Positions 7,231 to 16,446 of a stretch of DNA of 57,335 nucleotides are shown here, in pieces (within the stretch, counting starts at the first letter, position 1; each line of letters starts with the position of its first letter). Position numbers and translations under genes: made by a program. The notes beneath the pieces are model-generated. The model saw only the letters and a program-made list of their open reading frames with translations, was not told where the DNA came from and searched no databases. Source of the DNA: an uncultured Sulfurovum sp. (GTDB taxonomy: Bacteria; Campylobacterota; Campylobacteria; Campylobacterales; Sulfurovaceae); contig CACVAX010000060.1 in NCBI GenBank assembly GCA_902727935.1, forward strand, positions 1 to 57,335, written 5' to 3'.

Positions 7231-7677
7231 TTAACCTTTCAAATCCTCTGACCAAAAAAATTCTATCCAGCCTTTGGCTTCTTTAACCCACCATGTTGGT
7301 TCTATTATAGCTGTTGGTTTATAAAAAATGGAAGCTGACTCAAAAATAGTTTGAGGATATTTTTCTTTTAATACTTTTAAAACTTCGACCAAAGTATCTC
7401 CAGAGTCTACAATATCATCAAGTATAAGCACACGTTGTTTAGCTTTTAAAATAGGAATGTTAAAAACTTTGACCTCGTCTAGCTTTTGAGTTTCATTATA
7501 ACCAATAGTATTAATGGCATAGACTTCACGAATTTCATAAAACTCACCCAACATTTGACCCATACTTAAGCCACCTCTTGAAATGGGAAGTAAAATATCA
7601 AAAGATTGGTCTATTTGAACAGTAAGTATTTTTAAATCTTTACAAAACTCTTCATAAGGGTAGTAAAACTTTTCCAT
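7231..7677 (-). CDS. Purine-type phosphoribosyltransferase
   Basis: This 148-aa type I phosphoribosyltransferase has the PRPP-binding motif VLILDDIVDSGDTL (residues about 86-99), with the two acidic residues and the flexible loop. An N-terminal substrate segment, ILPISRGGLSMGQML, resembles xanthine/hypoxanthine-guanine phosphoribosyltransferases (Gpt-like). It probably converts a purine base plus PRPP to the nucleotide. The exact base is not certain. In this operon it sits with mqnE, whose pathway releases adenine or hypoxanthine, so salvage of that base is a reasonable but unproven link. No clear Shine-Dalgarno site precedes the ATG. Confidence 0.75.
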   Translation of the reverse strand: MEKFYYPYEEFCKDLKILTVQIDQSFDILLPISRGGLSMGQMLGEFYEIREVYAINTIGYNETQKLDEVKVFNIPILKAKQRVLILDDIVDSGDTLVEVLKVLKEKYPQTIFESASIFYKPTAIIEPTWWVKEAKGWIEFFWSEDLKG

Positions 7678-7695
7678 GAAATTCTAGTCCCAACT

Positions 7696-8463
7696 CTAAT
7701 TTTTAATCTTTAACTCTTTAGCTTTAGCATAAGCTTCAGCAATGGCTTCCATCATAGCATTTCTTACAGAACCTCGCTCCATAGCAGCATAACCAGCAGC
7801 TGTTGTTCCACCTGGACTCATTACCCCATCTTTAATATCTGCTGGATTATCATTTGCCAATAGTGGAGCAAAACCTTCAAAAAGACCTGTTACTAATGTC
7901 TGTGCATCTGTCCGTTTTAGCCCTTGTTGTACAGCACCATCTGCCATGGCTTCTGCAATGAGTGCCAAATATGCAGGTCCAGAACCTGCAACACCTGTGG
8001 CAATGTCTAATTCATTTTCAGAACTAAGCCACAAACTTCGTCCTATCTGATTAAAGATATCCATAGCTTGTTCTTTTAACGCTTCATCTCCAGTAATAGT
8101 AGTCATTGACTTTAGATGACTTGCACCTAAATTGGGCATGGTTCTTATGTATTTTTTAGCTTTGATATGAGAACTTAAGCTCTCAATAGATGTCCCAGCC
8201 AACACAGAATAGAGAGCATTTGCTTCACCCTCTAATTTTGGTGCTAATGCAGGTAGAGAGTAGGGTTTCACACAAAGCACAATGTTTTTTCCTGATATCT
8301 CTTCTAGGTCAGCTAAAACTTTAATCCTAATTTGAGGAACATCCTTTTTCAAAGCCTTTAGTGCTGTTTCATTTCGTCCAAAGACCTCTATCTCATAAGA
8401 ACTTACTAAGCCTTCTATTAAAGCCTTAGCCATATTACCGTTACCTATAAATGTTAATTTCAC
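7696..8463 (-). CDS. proC: Pyrroline-5-carboxylate reductase
   Basis: This 255-aa enzyme performs the last step of proline synthesis, NAD(P)H reduction of 1-pyrroline-5-carboxylate. The N-terminal Rossmann motif FIGNGNMAKALIEGL is present. The C-terminal dimerisation domain carries ATGVAGSGPAYLALIAEAMADGAVQQGL and the family signature SPGGTTAAGYAAME. Its GTG start lies inside the proB stop (GTGA overlap, 8460-8463), so the two are translationally coupled. Length is normal for the family. Confidence 0.95.
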   Translation of the reverse strand: MKLTFIGNGNMAKALIEGLVSSYEIEVFGRNETALKALKKDVPQIRIKVLADLEEISGKNIVLCVKPYSLPALAPKLEGEANALYSVLAGTSIESLSSHIKAKKYIRTMPNLGASHLKSMTTITGDEALKEQAMDIFNQIGRSLWLSSENELDIATGVAGSGPAYLALIAEAMADGAVQQGLKRTDAQTLVTGLFEGFAPLLANDNPADIKDGVMSPGGTTAAGYAAMERGSVRNAMMEAIAEAYAKAKELKIKN

Positions 8464-9230
8464 TTTTTTTCACCTCTTGTAAAAAGTGTCCCTTTATTTT
8501 GAATGCCTTCTAGTAAAAATTCTCTTGCTGTAGTTAAATCATAGCCACTACATAAAAACATACTTTTCCCATGACTCATCATGTATTCAGCTGCTTTTAA
8601 TTTCGTAACAATACCTCCTGTGGCAAACTGAGAATTAGGGGTATGGCTTTGATTTAACTCTTCTTCTTTTAAGACACTCACCGTTTTACGTATCTTTGCA
8701 TTGGGATTTTTACTAGGATTGGCATCATAATAGCCCTCAATATCACTTAAAATCACCAACATATCAGCTTGAATATAGTGTGCTACATGAGCTGAAAGTT
8801 GGTCATTGTCTCCAAAGAGTTGTTCAGGGGTAGTCGAGATGTCATTTTCGTTGACAATGGGTAAAATGTCATTCGCTAAAGTACGGTCAATGATATTTTG
8901 AAAAATTCTCGTATGTGTTCTAGAATCAAAATCTTCTTCGGTTAACAAAATTTGCGAAATATCAACATTGTAAATATCAAATTTATTTTTATAAGAGTGC
9001 ATCAAAATGGGCTGACCCACGGAAGCCAATACTTTTTTACTCGTAGCCCTGTTTCTGTCTAATTTTAATGCTGTGTATCCAGCAGCCACAGCTCCTGAAG
9101 ATACCAATACCACTTCATATTTTTTTCTTGTCTCAGCAATAAGGGTCACCAAGTTCATCATTCGCTCTTTAGCAATCTTTGTTGTCTCCGTTAAGACAGA
9201 GCTTCCTACTTTAAAAACTATTCGTTTCAA
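8460..9230 (-). CDS. proB: Glutamate 5-kinase (short form, no PUA domain)
   Basis: This 256-aa amino-acid-kinase-fold enzyme phosphorylates glutamate to start proline synthesis. It opens with VFKVGSSVLTE; LVSSGAVAAGY, VNENDIST, FGDNDQLSAHVA and ATGGIVTKLKAA follow in the expected order. It lacks the C-terminal PUA domain of the 367-aa E. coli enzyme, as in other Campylobacterota. The start is TTG, supported by an AAGG site 8 nt upstream. It lies 22 nt after mqnE and overlaps proC. Confidence 0.95.
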   Translation of the reverse strand: MKRIVFKVGSSVLTETTKIAKERMMNLVTLIAETRKKYEVVLVSSGAVAAGYTALKLDRNRATSKKVLASVGQPILMHSYKNKFDIYNVDISQILLTEEDFDSRTHTRIFQNIIDRTLANDILPIVNENDISTTPEQLFGDNDQLSAHVAHYIQADMLVILSDIEGYYDANPSKNPNAKIRKTVSVLKEEELNQSHTPNSQFATGGIVTKLKAAEYMMSHGKSMFLCSGYDLTTAREFLLEGIQNKGTLFTRGEKK

Positions 9231-9252
9231 ATTTTATACCTTTTTTTTAAAT

Positions 9253-10320
9253 TTATTTTTTGTGTACCACCAGTTCATTATACAAAGAGTCACGCTCAAC
9301 AGGCGTAAATCCAGCACTTTTAATAAGCTCTATAAACTCATCGAGTTGCATACCCTTAGAACTTTTTGCACCTGCTGCTGCTTGAATGGACTCTTTTTCA
9401 ATTGTTCCATCCAAATCATCACAACCAAACTCTTGGGCAATCAAGGCTAAATTAACTGAAGCTGTGACCCAATAAGCTTTAATATGAGGAATATTATCAA
9501 GCATAATTCTAGCAATGGCATACGTCTTTAAAATCTCTTGTCCTGAAGGAAAGTCACAATTTTTCATGTAGTTGTTTTCACGTTGATAGACCAAAGGAAT
9601 AAAAGCATTAAAGCCATTTGTTCTATCTTGAACATCACGCAGTCGTATCATGTGGTCTATTCGATGACTTCTGTTTTCCACATGCCCAAAAAGCATGGTG
9701 GCATTACTTTGTCGTCCTTTATTGTGCCATTTTTCGTGGATGTCAAGCCATTGTGCTGAAGTCACTTTTCCCTTACATAAATATTCACGTACTTTTTCAT
9801 CAAATATCTCTGCTCCCCCACCTGGCATAGAGTCAACACCATTTTCAATCATAAGGTCAAGTACTTCATCATAAGAGATACCATATTCACGCGTTAAAAA
9901 GTCTACTTCTGCTGCTGTCATGGCTTTTATATGTAGATTAGGATATTTAGCTTTTATCTTTCTAAATGCCCCCATGTACCACTCGACTCCATCATTAGGA
10001 TTATGGGCAGAAACAATGTGTACCTCTTTGGCATCAAGAGATACCGAGTTGTCTACTATCTCCAAAATTTGCTTATGACTCATGGTGTATTGATTGGGGT
10101 TTTTTCTGGTCGCAGAGTAGGCACAAAACTTACAAACATCTGCACAGACGTTGGTGGGATTAATGTGCCGATTGATATTAAAGTAAGATTTTTTGCCAAA
10201 TTTTTCTTGGCGTATTTCATCAGCAAGTTCACCCAAGGTAAACAAATCTAACTCATAAAGTGCTTCACCCTCTTCTTGCGTAAGCCTTATTCTTTTTTGT
10301 ACTTTTTCTACTAATGTCAT
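9253..10320 (-). CDS. mqnE: Aminofutalosine synthase, radical SAM
   Basis: This radical SAM enzyme builds 6-amino-6-deoxyfutalosine in the futalosine route to menaquinone. The [4Fe-4S] motif C-x3-C-x2-C is present in NVCADVCKFCAYS. PGGGAEIF, EVHIVSAHNP and the C-terminal PVERDSLYNEL favour MqnE over the related cyclase MqnC. I chose the ATG at 10320 (355 aa, usual MqnE length). The upstream ATG at 10350 lies within a TATAAT-like box (GTGTATAATGG), so it is probably promoter, not coding. It is first in an operon with proB, proC and a phosphoribosyltransferase. Confidence 0.92.
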   Translation of the reverse strand: MTLVEKVQKRIRLTQEEGEALYELDLFTLGELADEIRQEKFGKKSYFNINRHINPTNVCADVCKFCAYSATRKNPNQYTMSHKQILEIVDNSVSLDAKEVHIVSAHNPNDGVEWYMGAFRKIKAKYPNLHIKAMTAAEVDFLTREYGISYDEVLDLMIENGVDSMPGGGAEIFDEKVREYLCKGKVTSAQWLDIHEKWHNKGRQSNATMLFGHVENRSHRIDHMIRLRDVQDRTNGFNAFIPLVYQRENNYMKNCDFPSGQEILKTYAIARIMLDNIPHIKAYWVTASVNLALIAQEFGCDDLDGTIEKESIQAAAGAKSSKGMQLDEFIELIKSAGFTPVERDSLYNELVVHKK

Positions 10321-10538
10321 CTTTTCTACCCATACTATATTTTTTGCCATTATACACAATTAGCGTTAAGTATGGCTATTTCTAAAATATATATAAAAAT
10401 ATAATAATATATTATAATTTTTAATAATAAAAGTAATTACTCTACACTTATTACAATAACTTTTTATTTAATCCTAAAATAATCTTATTTAAAGTTTTTA
10501 ATTGTATAATTCTTGAATTTTTTTCAAAAGGAATATTA

Positions 10539-10985
10539 ATGTTATTTAGAAAGATTTTTTTAATTTTACTAGCCACAATCACCTTTTCTTTAATGCTAAA
10601 TGCTAAAGATTCTGGCTATACCAAGCGAGTCTATATCGAAAAAGTAGCCAAAGCCCAACTTGGTAAGAAGTATCGTTGGGGAGGAGATGGCAAACGAGGT
10701 TACGATTGCTCAGGCTTCACTAAAAAAGTTTTTGCTCGAAATGGTATAAAAATTCCCAGAGCTTCTTGGAAACAAGCCAAAGTTGGAAAAAAGGTAAGCC
10801 GTAAAAATCTCAAAAAAGGTGACCTTATCTTTTTTAATTCCAGAAAACAAAAACGTGTTAACCATGTGGGTATCTACCTTGGAAAAGGACGTTTTATTCA
10901 TGCCAGTTCTTTTCATAAACGAATCGTTATTTCAAAACTTAAAGAATACAAGCGTTACTTTCAATGGGGCAGACGACTCACCTAA
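10539..10985 (+). CDS. NlpC/P60 peptidoglycan endopeptidase
   Basis: This 148-aa exported protein has a signal peptide at about 1-23 ending LNAKD and a single NlpC/P60 cysteine-peptidase domain. The catalytic Cys is in RGYDCSGF, the first His in VNHVGIYLG and the third polar residue/His in RFIHASS. Such enzymes cut the D-Glu/meso-DAP bond in peptide stems. No SH3 or LysM targeting domain is present. The RBS AAAGGA and a TATAAT near 10504 support an independent promoter. It converges with the sirtuin gene, separated by 5 nt. Confidence 0.88.
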   Translation: MLFRKIFLILLATITFSLMLNAKDSGYTKRVYIEKVAKAQLGKKYRWGGDGKRGYDCSGFTKKVFARNGIKIPRASWKQAKVGKKVSRKNLKKGDLIFFNSRKQKRVNHVGIYLGKGRFIHASSFHKRIVISKLKEYKRYFQWGRRLT

Positions 10986-10990
10986 AAATC

Positions 10991-11689
10991 TTAATTTTTC
11001 AAAAATTCTTCAATTAAATTACAAACCTCATCAGCTGCCTCTGTGGCTGGTACATAAAACTTATGCTTAAATGCTCTATCATGAAACTCATCCACATCTA
11101 AATTATTTAAAATTGAATTTTGAATACGTTGTGCCATCGATCCTGTATCAATCACTTGTCCTGAAGTTCCAATCACCACCACCATGTCAGCTTCTGAATA
11201 CAACTTCCCTAGATGTTCATACTCAGGAGCAGCTTCTCCAAACATAACCACATTATGACGAATATTCGAAGCGTCACAAGCAGGACAGACAGCTCCCTTT
11301 TGCGTTTTATAGCCTATGGGAAACACTGTTCCACACACTTCACACCGTAAATCTGTTAATGTTCCATGTAAATGAACAAGGTCATTACATCCTGCTCTCT
11401 CTAACATATCATCCACGTTTTGTGTTAGCATGACAATGTTCTTTGGATAAGTATTTTTAAGTTCTGCCAATTTTTTATGGGCATAGTTTGGTTCTTTATG
11501 CTCTATATCTGCACGTCTTGCATCATAAAAGTCAAGTACCAGTTGACGGTCACGTTGAAAACCACCAACCGAACAGACATCTTCAACCCTATACTCTTCC
11601 CACAGTCCATTACTGTCTCTAAAAGTTCGTATGCCTGATTCGGCTGATAACCCTGCACCACTAACAATGTATACTTTTTTATTGTTCAT
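10991..11689 (-). CDS. cobB: NAD-dependent protein deacylase, sirtuin
   Basis: This 232-aa sirtuin removes acyl groups from lysine using NAD+. It shows the NAD-binding GAGLSAESGIRTFRD, the TQNVDDMLERAG motif, the catalytic His in LVHLHGTL, a four-Cys zinc site (CEVC and CPAC) and VVIGTSGQV. Length is that of bacterial CobB. Its start lies 11 nt inside the 3' end of the symporter gene, so the two are cotranscribed and coupled. The acyl specificity is not evident. Confidence 0.9.
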   Translation of the reverse strand: MNNKKVYIVSGAGLSAESGIRTFRDSNGLWEEYRVEDVCSVGGFQRDRQLVLDFYDARRADIEHKEPNYAHKKLAELKNTYPKNIVMLTQNVDDMLERAGCNDLVHLHGTLTDLRCEVCGTVFPIGYKTQKGAVCPACDASNIRHNVVMFGEAAPEYEHLGKLYSEADMVVVIGTSGQVIDTGSMAQRIQNSILNNLDVDEFHDRAFKHKFYVPATEAADEVCNLIEEFLKN

Positions 11690-13214
11690 TTTTTATTTCC
11701 TTTAGGTTAGTATGTTTACCAAACATCATGATAACAAAGGAAACCATTGTTCCTACAATCATCATCACTGAAAAATCTACTTTCAGACCACTTATTAGAT
11801 TTCCTATAATGTAAGGCTGTAAAAATAGTACCGTTAAAAATCCTCCTATTAACGCAAAAAGCACCGTTTGTTCATTTCCTCGATTGGTAAAAATAGCAGC
11901 CCCATAAACTCCTAAAAGCGAAGCATAAGCAAAAGCCATAACCCCTAAGGCAAAATTTAATAATGGAAGCTCTGAATATTGTTGCCAATAAAATGAGACC
12001 ATTGCCATGAGTGAGAGCAACACAGCAAAAACAAGTACCATAAAACGACTGGCAGTTAAATAGTGCTTTTCATCCCGAGAATTTTTAGAAATCCAAGGTC
12101 TATAAATATCTTCAATCGCCACAGAAGACATGGCAGAGAGTACGGAGTTGGTCGAAGAGAGTGCTGCAGCAATCGCTCCAACCGTGACCAATCCTCTTAA
12201 ACCCTCTGGCATTTCATTGAGTATGTAAAGCATAAATATTTTTACCGATTGTCCATCCACATTTTGGTCGATACAAGCTGACTTTACAGAAGTAAGCTCT
12301 GGATGCTGATAAAACAAGTAAAGTAAAAGTCCAATGGCTAAAAAAAGAAAGGCTACAGGAAGGGTAAAAATAATTGAATAGATAAGTGACTTCGCCCCTT
12401 CTTGTTTGTTTTTACATGTCAACACTCTTTGGGTCATGTCTTGGTCTAGTCCATAGGCTGCGATGTTGAGTAAAAACCAACCTGTAAGCAGTGTCCAAAT
12501 GGTGAATCCACCTGAAAAAGAAAAATCGACTAATTTTAATTTGTCATTAACTGCTAGTGTATTCACTATGGTAGAGAAATCACTGTTTAAAGAATAATAC
12601 AAATAAGCTAAAACAGCTACTCCTGCTCCTACATAAGTAATGGCTTGAATAATATCTGAAAAAATGACCGACTTTACCCCTCCAAAATAGGTATAACCCA
12701 ACGCCCCTATCATCAGAATAATAATCGAAATGGCAATGTGTCCAGCTAAGATATCTGAAAAGAGTATCATTGAAATTGCCAAAGCACCTATATAAAGTCT
12801 AGCACCTGAAGCAAAAAGCCGACCTACCAAAAACATTACTCCTGCATAACGTTTTGAAGTCTCTCCATAACGATGTTCTAAATATTCATAAACCGTAATG
12901 GCATTAATGGCATAAAATCTTGGCACTAACACTTTGGAGACAAACAGAACGGCTAAAAAAGCAGAGACATAAAAACCCAAAAAGGTTAAGTCATGTTTAT
13001 ATGAATATTCTGGTCCACCTAGAAAAGTGGCTGCCGACTGTGACGTGGCCAACACAGAAATAGCCACAGCAAACATGGGCATGGCATTTCCTGCTGTGAA
13101 ATACTCTCTGGATGTTTTTACTTTTGTCTGGCTAAGAAATACCGTGGTAACGATTAAAACTAAAAAATAAGAGAAAAATATCATCCAATCTAATGCTGTA
13201 AAATTTGATTGCAT
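11679..13214 (-). CDS. Sodium:solute symporter (SSS family)
   Basis: This 511-aa membrane protein has about 13 spans in the LeuT-like fold of the sodium/solute symporter family. Family marks are SREYFTAGNAMPMFAVAISVLATSQSAATFLG near the N-terminus (Na2-site Ser/Ala region) and AALSSTNSVLSAMSSVAIEDIYRP in the middle. The substrate (for example a carboxylate, amino acid or sugar) cannot be read from sequence. It overlaps the sirtuin gene by 11 nt, a pairing that could link uptake of a carboxylate to protein deacylation, but this is only inference. The RBS is AAGG. Confidence 0.88.
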   Translation of the reverse strand: MQSNFTALDWMIFFSYFLVLIVTTVFLSQTKVKTSREYFTAGNAMPMFAVAISVLATSQSAATFLGGPEYSYKHDLTFLGFYVSAFLAVLFVSKVLVPRFYAINAITVYEYLEHRYGETSKRYAGVMFLVGRLFASGARLYIGALAISMILFSDILAGHIAISIIILMIGALGYTYFGGVKSVIFSDIIQAITYVGAGVAVLAYLYYSLNSDFSTIVNTLAVNDKLKLVDFSFSGGFTIWTLLTGWFLLNIAAYGLDQDMTQRVLTCKNKQEGAKSLIYSIIFTLPVAFLFLAIGLLLYLFYQHPELTSVKSACIDQNVDGQSVKIFMLYILNEMPEGLRGLVTVGAIAAALSSTNSVLSAMSSVAIEDIYRPWISKNSRDEKHYLTASRFMVLVFAVLLSLMAMVSFYWQQYSELPLLNFALGVMAFAYASLLGVYGAAIFTNRGNEQTVLFALIGGFLTVLFLQPYIIGNLISGLKVDFSVMMIVGTMVSFVIMMFGKHTNLKEIKNEQ

Positions 13215-13305
13215 TATCTGCCTTAATAGCGAAGTTTTGGATTATAACAGAACCGAACTTTGAAGCTCGGTTAAGTTTTAACAAGCATTAGTTTTTTCTT
13301 TATAA

Positions 13306-13329
13306 CTCTAATATTTATTGTTATTAGAG
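13306..13329. repeat. 8-bp inverted repeat in the symporter/porin intergenic region
   Basis: CTCTAATA (13306-13313) pairs perfectly with TATTAGAG (13322-13329) across an 8-nt loop. A second imperfect hairpin, AACCGA/TCGGTT, lies just upstream near 13251-13272. They may be operators or a terminator for one of the divergent genes. I see no gene in 13215-13470. Confidence 0.3.
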
Positions 13330-13425
13330 GCTTTAAGAACTGTTACAGGAGTCAACAATTGGCAAATATTTTGACCCTAAAACAAATAATACACAATTTA
13401 TAACGGTCTGAAAGATACAATCTAA

Positions 13426-13431
13426 TATAAT
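13426..13431 (+). promoter_or_regulatory. -10 box of the porin gene
   Basis: TATAAT lies 39 nt before the porin ATG at 13471, with an AAGGA ribosome-binding site in between. The box is flanked by TCTAAT (13421-13426) and ATTAGA (13438-13443), a 6-bp inverted repeat that could be an operator. Confidence 0.4.
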
Positions 13432-13470
13432 TTAACATTAGAATCATACCTCTAAGGAAATCACAAAATA

Positions 13471-14970
13471 ATGAAGCTTCTACTCTCTTTTACACTCCTG
13501 CTCTTTGGTACAAGCTTTTCTCATGCAAAAACAGAAATACCTAAAATAGCACAAAAGAAAAACATCAAAAAAGTTGTCAGCAAACAATCTATCCAATGTA
13601 ACATGATGATAAAATACAAAAAACGACCTCCTAAAGTTGACGATTTCACTAAAGTTCTCTCTGAAGGTATTTTTTATGGACGGGTTAGAAACAATAATTT
13701 TTTATTTGATGGTGGACCCGATGATGTTAGCCATTATGCTATTGGACTGGGTGGAAGCTTAATCTATAAAAGTGCTAGATACAAAGGTTTTGCTTTTACC
13801 ACTGGTCTCTATGGGTCCAAAAACTTACATAATGTGAATGAAGAACATATTGGTGACTATCGTTATGGTAAAGATACTTTTTCACGTTATGCTGTGGCAG
13901 TAAGCGATCGAGATGAGATGATGGCACTGGCACAGAACTATGTCTCTTTTAAAAAAAACCGAACAGAATTAAAAGTTGGACGTTTTTTACTTGAAAGCTA
14001 TTTATTAAAATCGCATGATACTAAAATGATTCCAAATGCCTTCGAAGGTGCTGAGTTGCGTATTCGTACCCTTCCCAACACACAAATCCAACTCGCCTAC
14101 ATTACGAAACAAAAACTACGCGACCATGAAAACTTTCATAATGTATTGGCTTACAATGATGACACAAGCAGTCCTTATTCAAAATGGACAGGTAATGATG
14201 ATGGAGCAATGCATCGAGGACTCACCTCTTCGGAGTTAAACAATAAAGGCATTAATGATCGTATTATTGTATTTGAGACTAAAAATAATAGTATTGATAA
14301 CACCACCTTAAAAGTTGGCTATACGGCTGTACCAGACCTTATTTCTTCGATTGTACTCGAAGGAAGCTATAAATACAAACTGGAAAATGGACTTAGAATA
14401 AAACCTGCCCTGCTCTACATGCAACAGTTTGACAATGGTGCTGGTGCAATTGGAGGTGCAAACTTAAAAACAAATACCATAGGTTATGATGACCCTAACA
14501 GTTTAGATAATGCACTTATTGCTTCAAGACTTGACTTTATTTATGGTTCAGGATCACTACGTATTGGTTATTCCGATGTTAAAGATGGTGGGGATATTGT
14601 TGCTCCATGGCATGCACAACCTACAGCAGGATATAGCAGAGCCATGTCACGTATGAACTGGTTTGCCAATACAAAGACCACCATGTTTCGAGCCGATTAC
14701 GATTTATCAAAAGCTGGTTTAGTAGAAGGTTTACGAGTAATGTCTCGTTATGCCATACAAGACTTTGATGACCATAAACCAGGCACAACATCAGACTTAA
14801 ACATACTCACCTTTGATGTGGTCAAACGTTTTAAAGAGCATCCAAATTTTATGGTGAAATTGCGTACGGGATTTGTAACCCAAGACCATAAAGTTGCCAA
14901 TTTAGATGGTTCTTTCAAAAAAGACCCTAGCTATAATGCTGTACGTTTAGAGATGAATTATCTTTTTTAA
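13471..14970 (+). CDS. OprD-like outer-membrane porin
   Basis: This 499-aa protein has a signal peptide at about 1-19 (ending SHA), alternating hydrophobic/polar strands throughout and a C-terminus NAVRLEMNYLF ending in Phe, as required for insertion by the BAM complex. The layout and length resemble the OprD-family porins common in Campylobacterota, which pass small nutrients. Residues about 20-50 form a short Lys-rich segment before the barrel. The substrate is unknown. The start has AAGGA. It converges with nadB. Confidence 0.75.
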   Translation: MKLLLSFTLLLFGTSFSHAKTEIPKIAQKKNIKKVVSKQSIQCNMMIKYKKRPPKVDDFTKVLSEGIFYGRVRNNNFLFDGGPDDVSHYAIGLGGSLIYKSARYKGFAFTTGLYGSKNLHNVNEEHIGDYRYGKDTFSRYAVAVSDRDEMMALAQNYVSFKKNRTELKVGRFLLESYLLKSHDTKMIPNAFEGAELRIRTLPNTQIQLAYITKQKLRDHENFHNVLAYNDDTSSPYSKWTGNDDGAMHRGLTSSELNNKGINDRIIVFETKNNSIDNTTLKVGYTAVPDLISSIVLEGSYKYKLENGLRIKPALLYMQQFDNGAGAIGGANLKTNTIGYDDPNSLDNALIASRLDFIYGSGSLRIGYSDVKDGGDIVAPWHAQPTAGYSRAMSRMNWFANTKTTMFRADYDLSKAGLVEGLRVMSRYAIQDFDDHKPGTTSDLNILTFDVVKRFKEHPNFMVKLRTGFVTQDHKVANLDGSFKKDPSYNAVRLEMNYLF

Positions 14971-14993
14971 TTAAATCTTTTTCAATTAAAAAA
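14963..14993. terminator. AT-only bidirectional hairpin between porin and nadB
   Basis: TTTTTTAATT (14963-14972) is perfectly complementary to AATTAAAAAA (14984-14993) with an 11-nt loop. It lies between two convergent genes and overlaps the porin stop. It has no G/C pairs, so termination would be weak. Confidence 0.4.
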
Positions 14994-14997
14994 CTCA

Positions 14998-16443
14998 CTA
15001 CTCTATGTAATGTGCCCCCAAACTCTCTTTTCTTTTTAAGGCAGCTTCAACAATGGCTGAAGCTGTATTGAGTCTTAGCTCTAAAAGTCGTCCTATGTCT
15101 CGATTTTTCATATCAAAAATTTCATTTTTTGCTTCAAGAAGACCTTTCTTTGTACGAATGACCCCCATATCATCCCACATAATTTTTCTTAAACGTTTTT
15201 TATAGACTTCGTCATTTTCATGATGCACAATATTTTTATAATCTTTATCAAATTTAGGAATGGATATCTCTATGGATTCTTTAGTCAAAATGTGCTGAGC
15301 AACACGCTTGGCAAAAACAACCCCTTCTAATAAAGAATTTGATGCCAAACGATTTGCTCCATGTACCCCTGTGGAAGAGGCTTCTCCCACCACATACAAA
15401 CCATCAATTCCCTCTACACATCCATCTACATCACACTTAATACCTCCAACGGCATAGTGAAACGCTGGAGAAATAGGCACTCTATCTTGTGGAAATTTAT
15501 AGCCAATGGCTTCAAATGTTCTGCTAATATTAGGAAAACGTTTTAAAAACCATGCCTCTTCAAACATCGAAAAATCTAAATAAACCTCTTCACCTGTTTT
15601 ACGCTTGTAATCAAAAATAGCACGACTTACAATGTCTCTTGAAGCTAATTCTCCACGTTCATCATAATCAAATAAAAAACGTTTTCCATCTTCTGACACA
15701 ATATGTGCTCCCTCACCTCTTAAAGCTTCTGTTAAAAGTAGTTTTCGTGCAAAAGGAGTTTTGACAAAAACAGTGGGGTGAAATTGCATCATCTCCATAT
15801 CACAAAGCTCAATCCCTTTTTCCACACAAATACCATGAATATCAGCTGAAACGGTACGTGAATTGGTGTTGTATTCATACAGTGACCCTACCCCGCCTGA
15901 TGCAATAATCACATCATCAGCATAAATGGTTTCAGCACGATAATTGACCAAAGCTTTAACCCCAAAACATTTTCCGTTTTGAATGAGTAAATCATAAACT
16001 AAGGTGTTTCTTTGTAATTGATGCTCATTTTGAACCATCATAAAATAATGCATGTATCGTCCTGTTGCATCCCCACCTGCGTGAATAATACGTTCAGTTG
16101 AATGTGCTGCTTCTTTGGTGTAAAGCAGTTCACCCTCTTCATCAACATCGAACTCCATACCACGTTTTAAAATGTCAGCTGTTGTTTCAAGTGACATTTT
16201 AGAAAGTATTTCTACAGCTTTTTCATCGTTATGATAGGAACCAGCTGCCATGGTATCTTCAACATGTGATGGGATATCTGATTCATTGAGGGCTGTTACC
16301 ATCCCACCTTGAGCATAAAACGTATTGCATTCCCAAGGAATATCTTTACAGACTACCAAAACTTTTTTCTCTTTTGGAAGGTTCATCGCAGCATAAAGTC
16401 CAGCGATACCTGCACCAATTATTAATACATCATATTTTTTCAT
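14998..16443 (-). CDS. nadB: L-aspartate oxidase
   Basis: This 481-aa flavoenzyme oxidises L-aspartate to iminoaspartate, the first step of de novo NAD synthesis. It has the FAD motif IIGAGIAGLYAAM, the succinate dehydrogenase/fumarate reductase-like region YAQGGMVTAL, MMQFHPTVF, EALRGEGAHIV, and the C-terminal VGEASSTGVHGANRLASNSLLEGVVF. Fumarate can be the electron acceptor in anaerobic or microaerobic hosts. No Shine-Dalgarno site precedes the ATG; instead a TATAAT lies 6 nt upstream. Confidence 0.93.
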   Translation of the reverse strand: MKKYDVLIIGAGIAGLYAAMNLPKEKKVLVVCKDIPWECNTFYAQGGMVTALNESDIPSHVEDTMAAGSYHNDEKAVEILSKMSLETTADILKRGMEFDVDEEGELLYTKEAAHSTERIIHAGGDATGRYMHYFMMVQNEHQLQRNTLVYDLLIQNGKCFGVKALVNYRAETIYADDVIIASGGVGSLYEYNTNSRTVSADIHGICVEKGIELCDMEMMQFHPTVFVKTPFARKLLLTEALRGEGAHIVSEDGKRFLFDYDERGELASRDIVSRAIFDYKRKTGEEVYLDFSMFEEAWFLKRFPNISRTFEAIGYKFPQDRVPISPAFHYAVGGIKCDVDGCVEGIDGLYVVGEASSTGVHGANRLASNSLLEGVVFAKRVAQHILTKESIEISIPKFDKDYKNIVHHENDEVYKKRLRKIMWDDMGVIRTKKGLLEAKNEIFDMKNRDIGRLLELRLNTASAIVEAALKRKESLGAHYIE

Positions 16444-16446
16444 AAG

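Noticed and set aside
10323-10359. Longer mqnE start (368 aa)
   Set aside because: The extra codons overlap a TATAAT-like box and family members usually begin near MTLxEK, so the ATG at 10320 was preferred.
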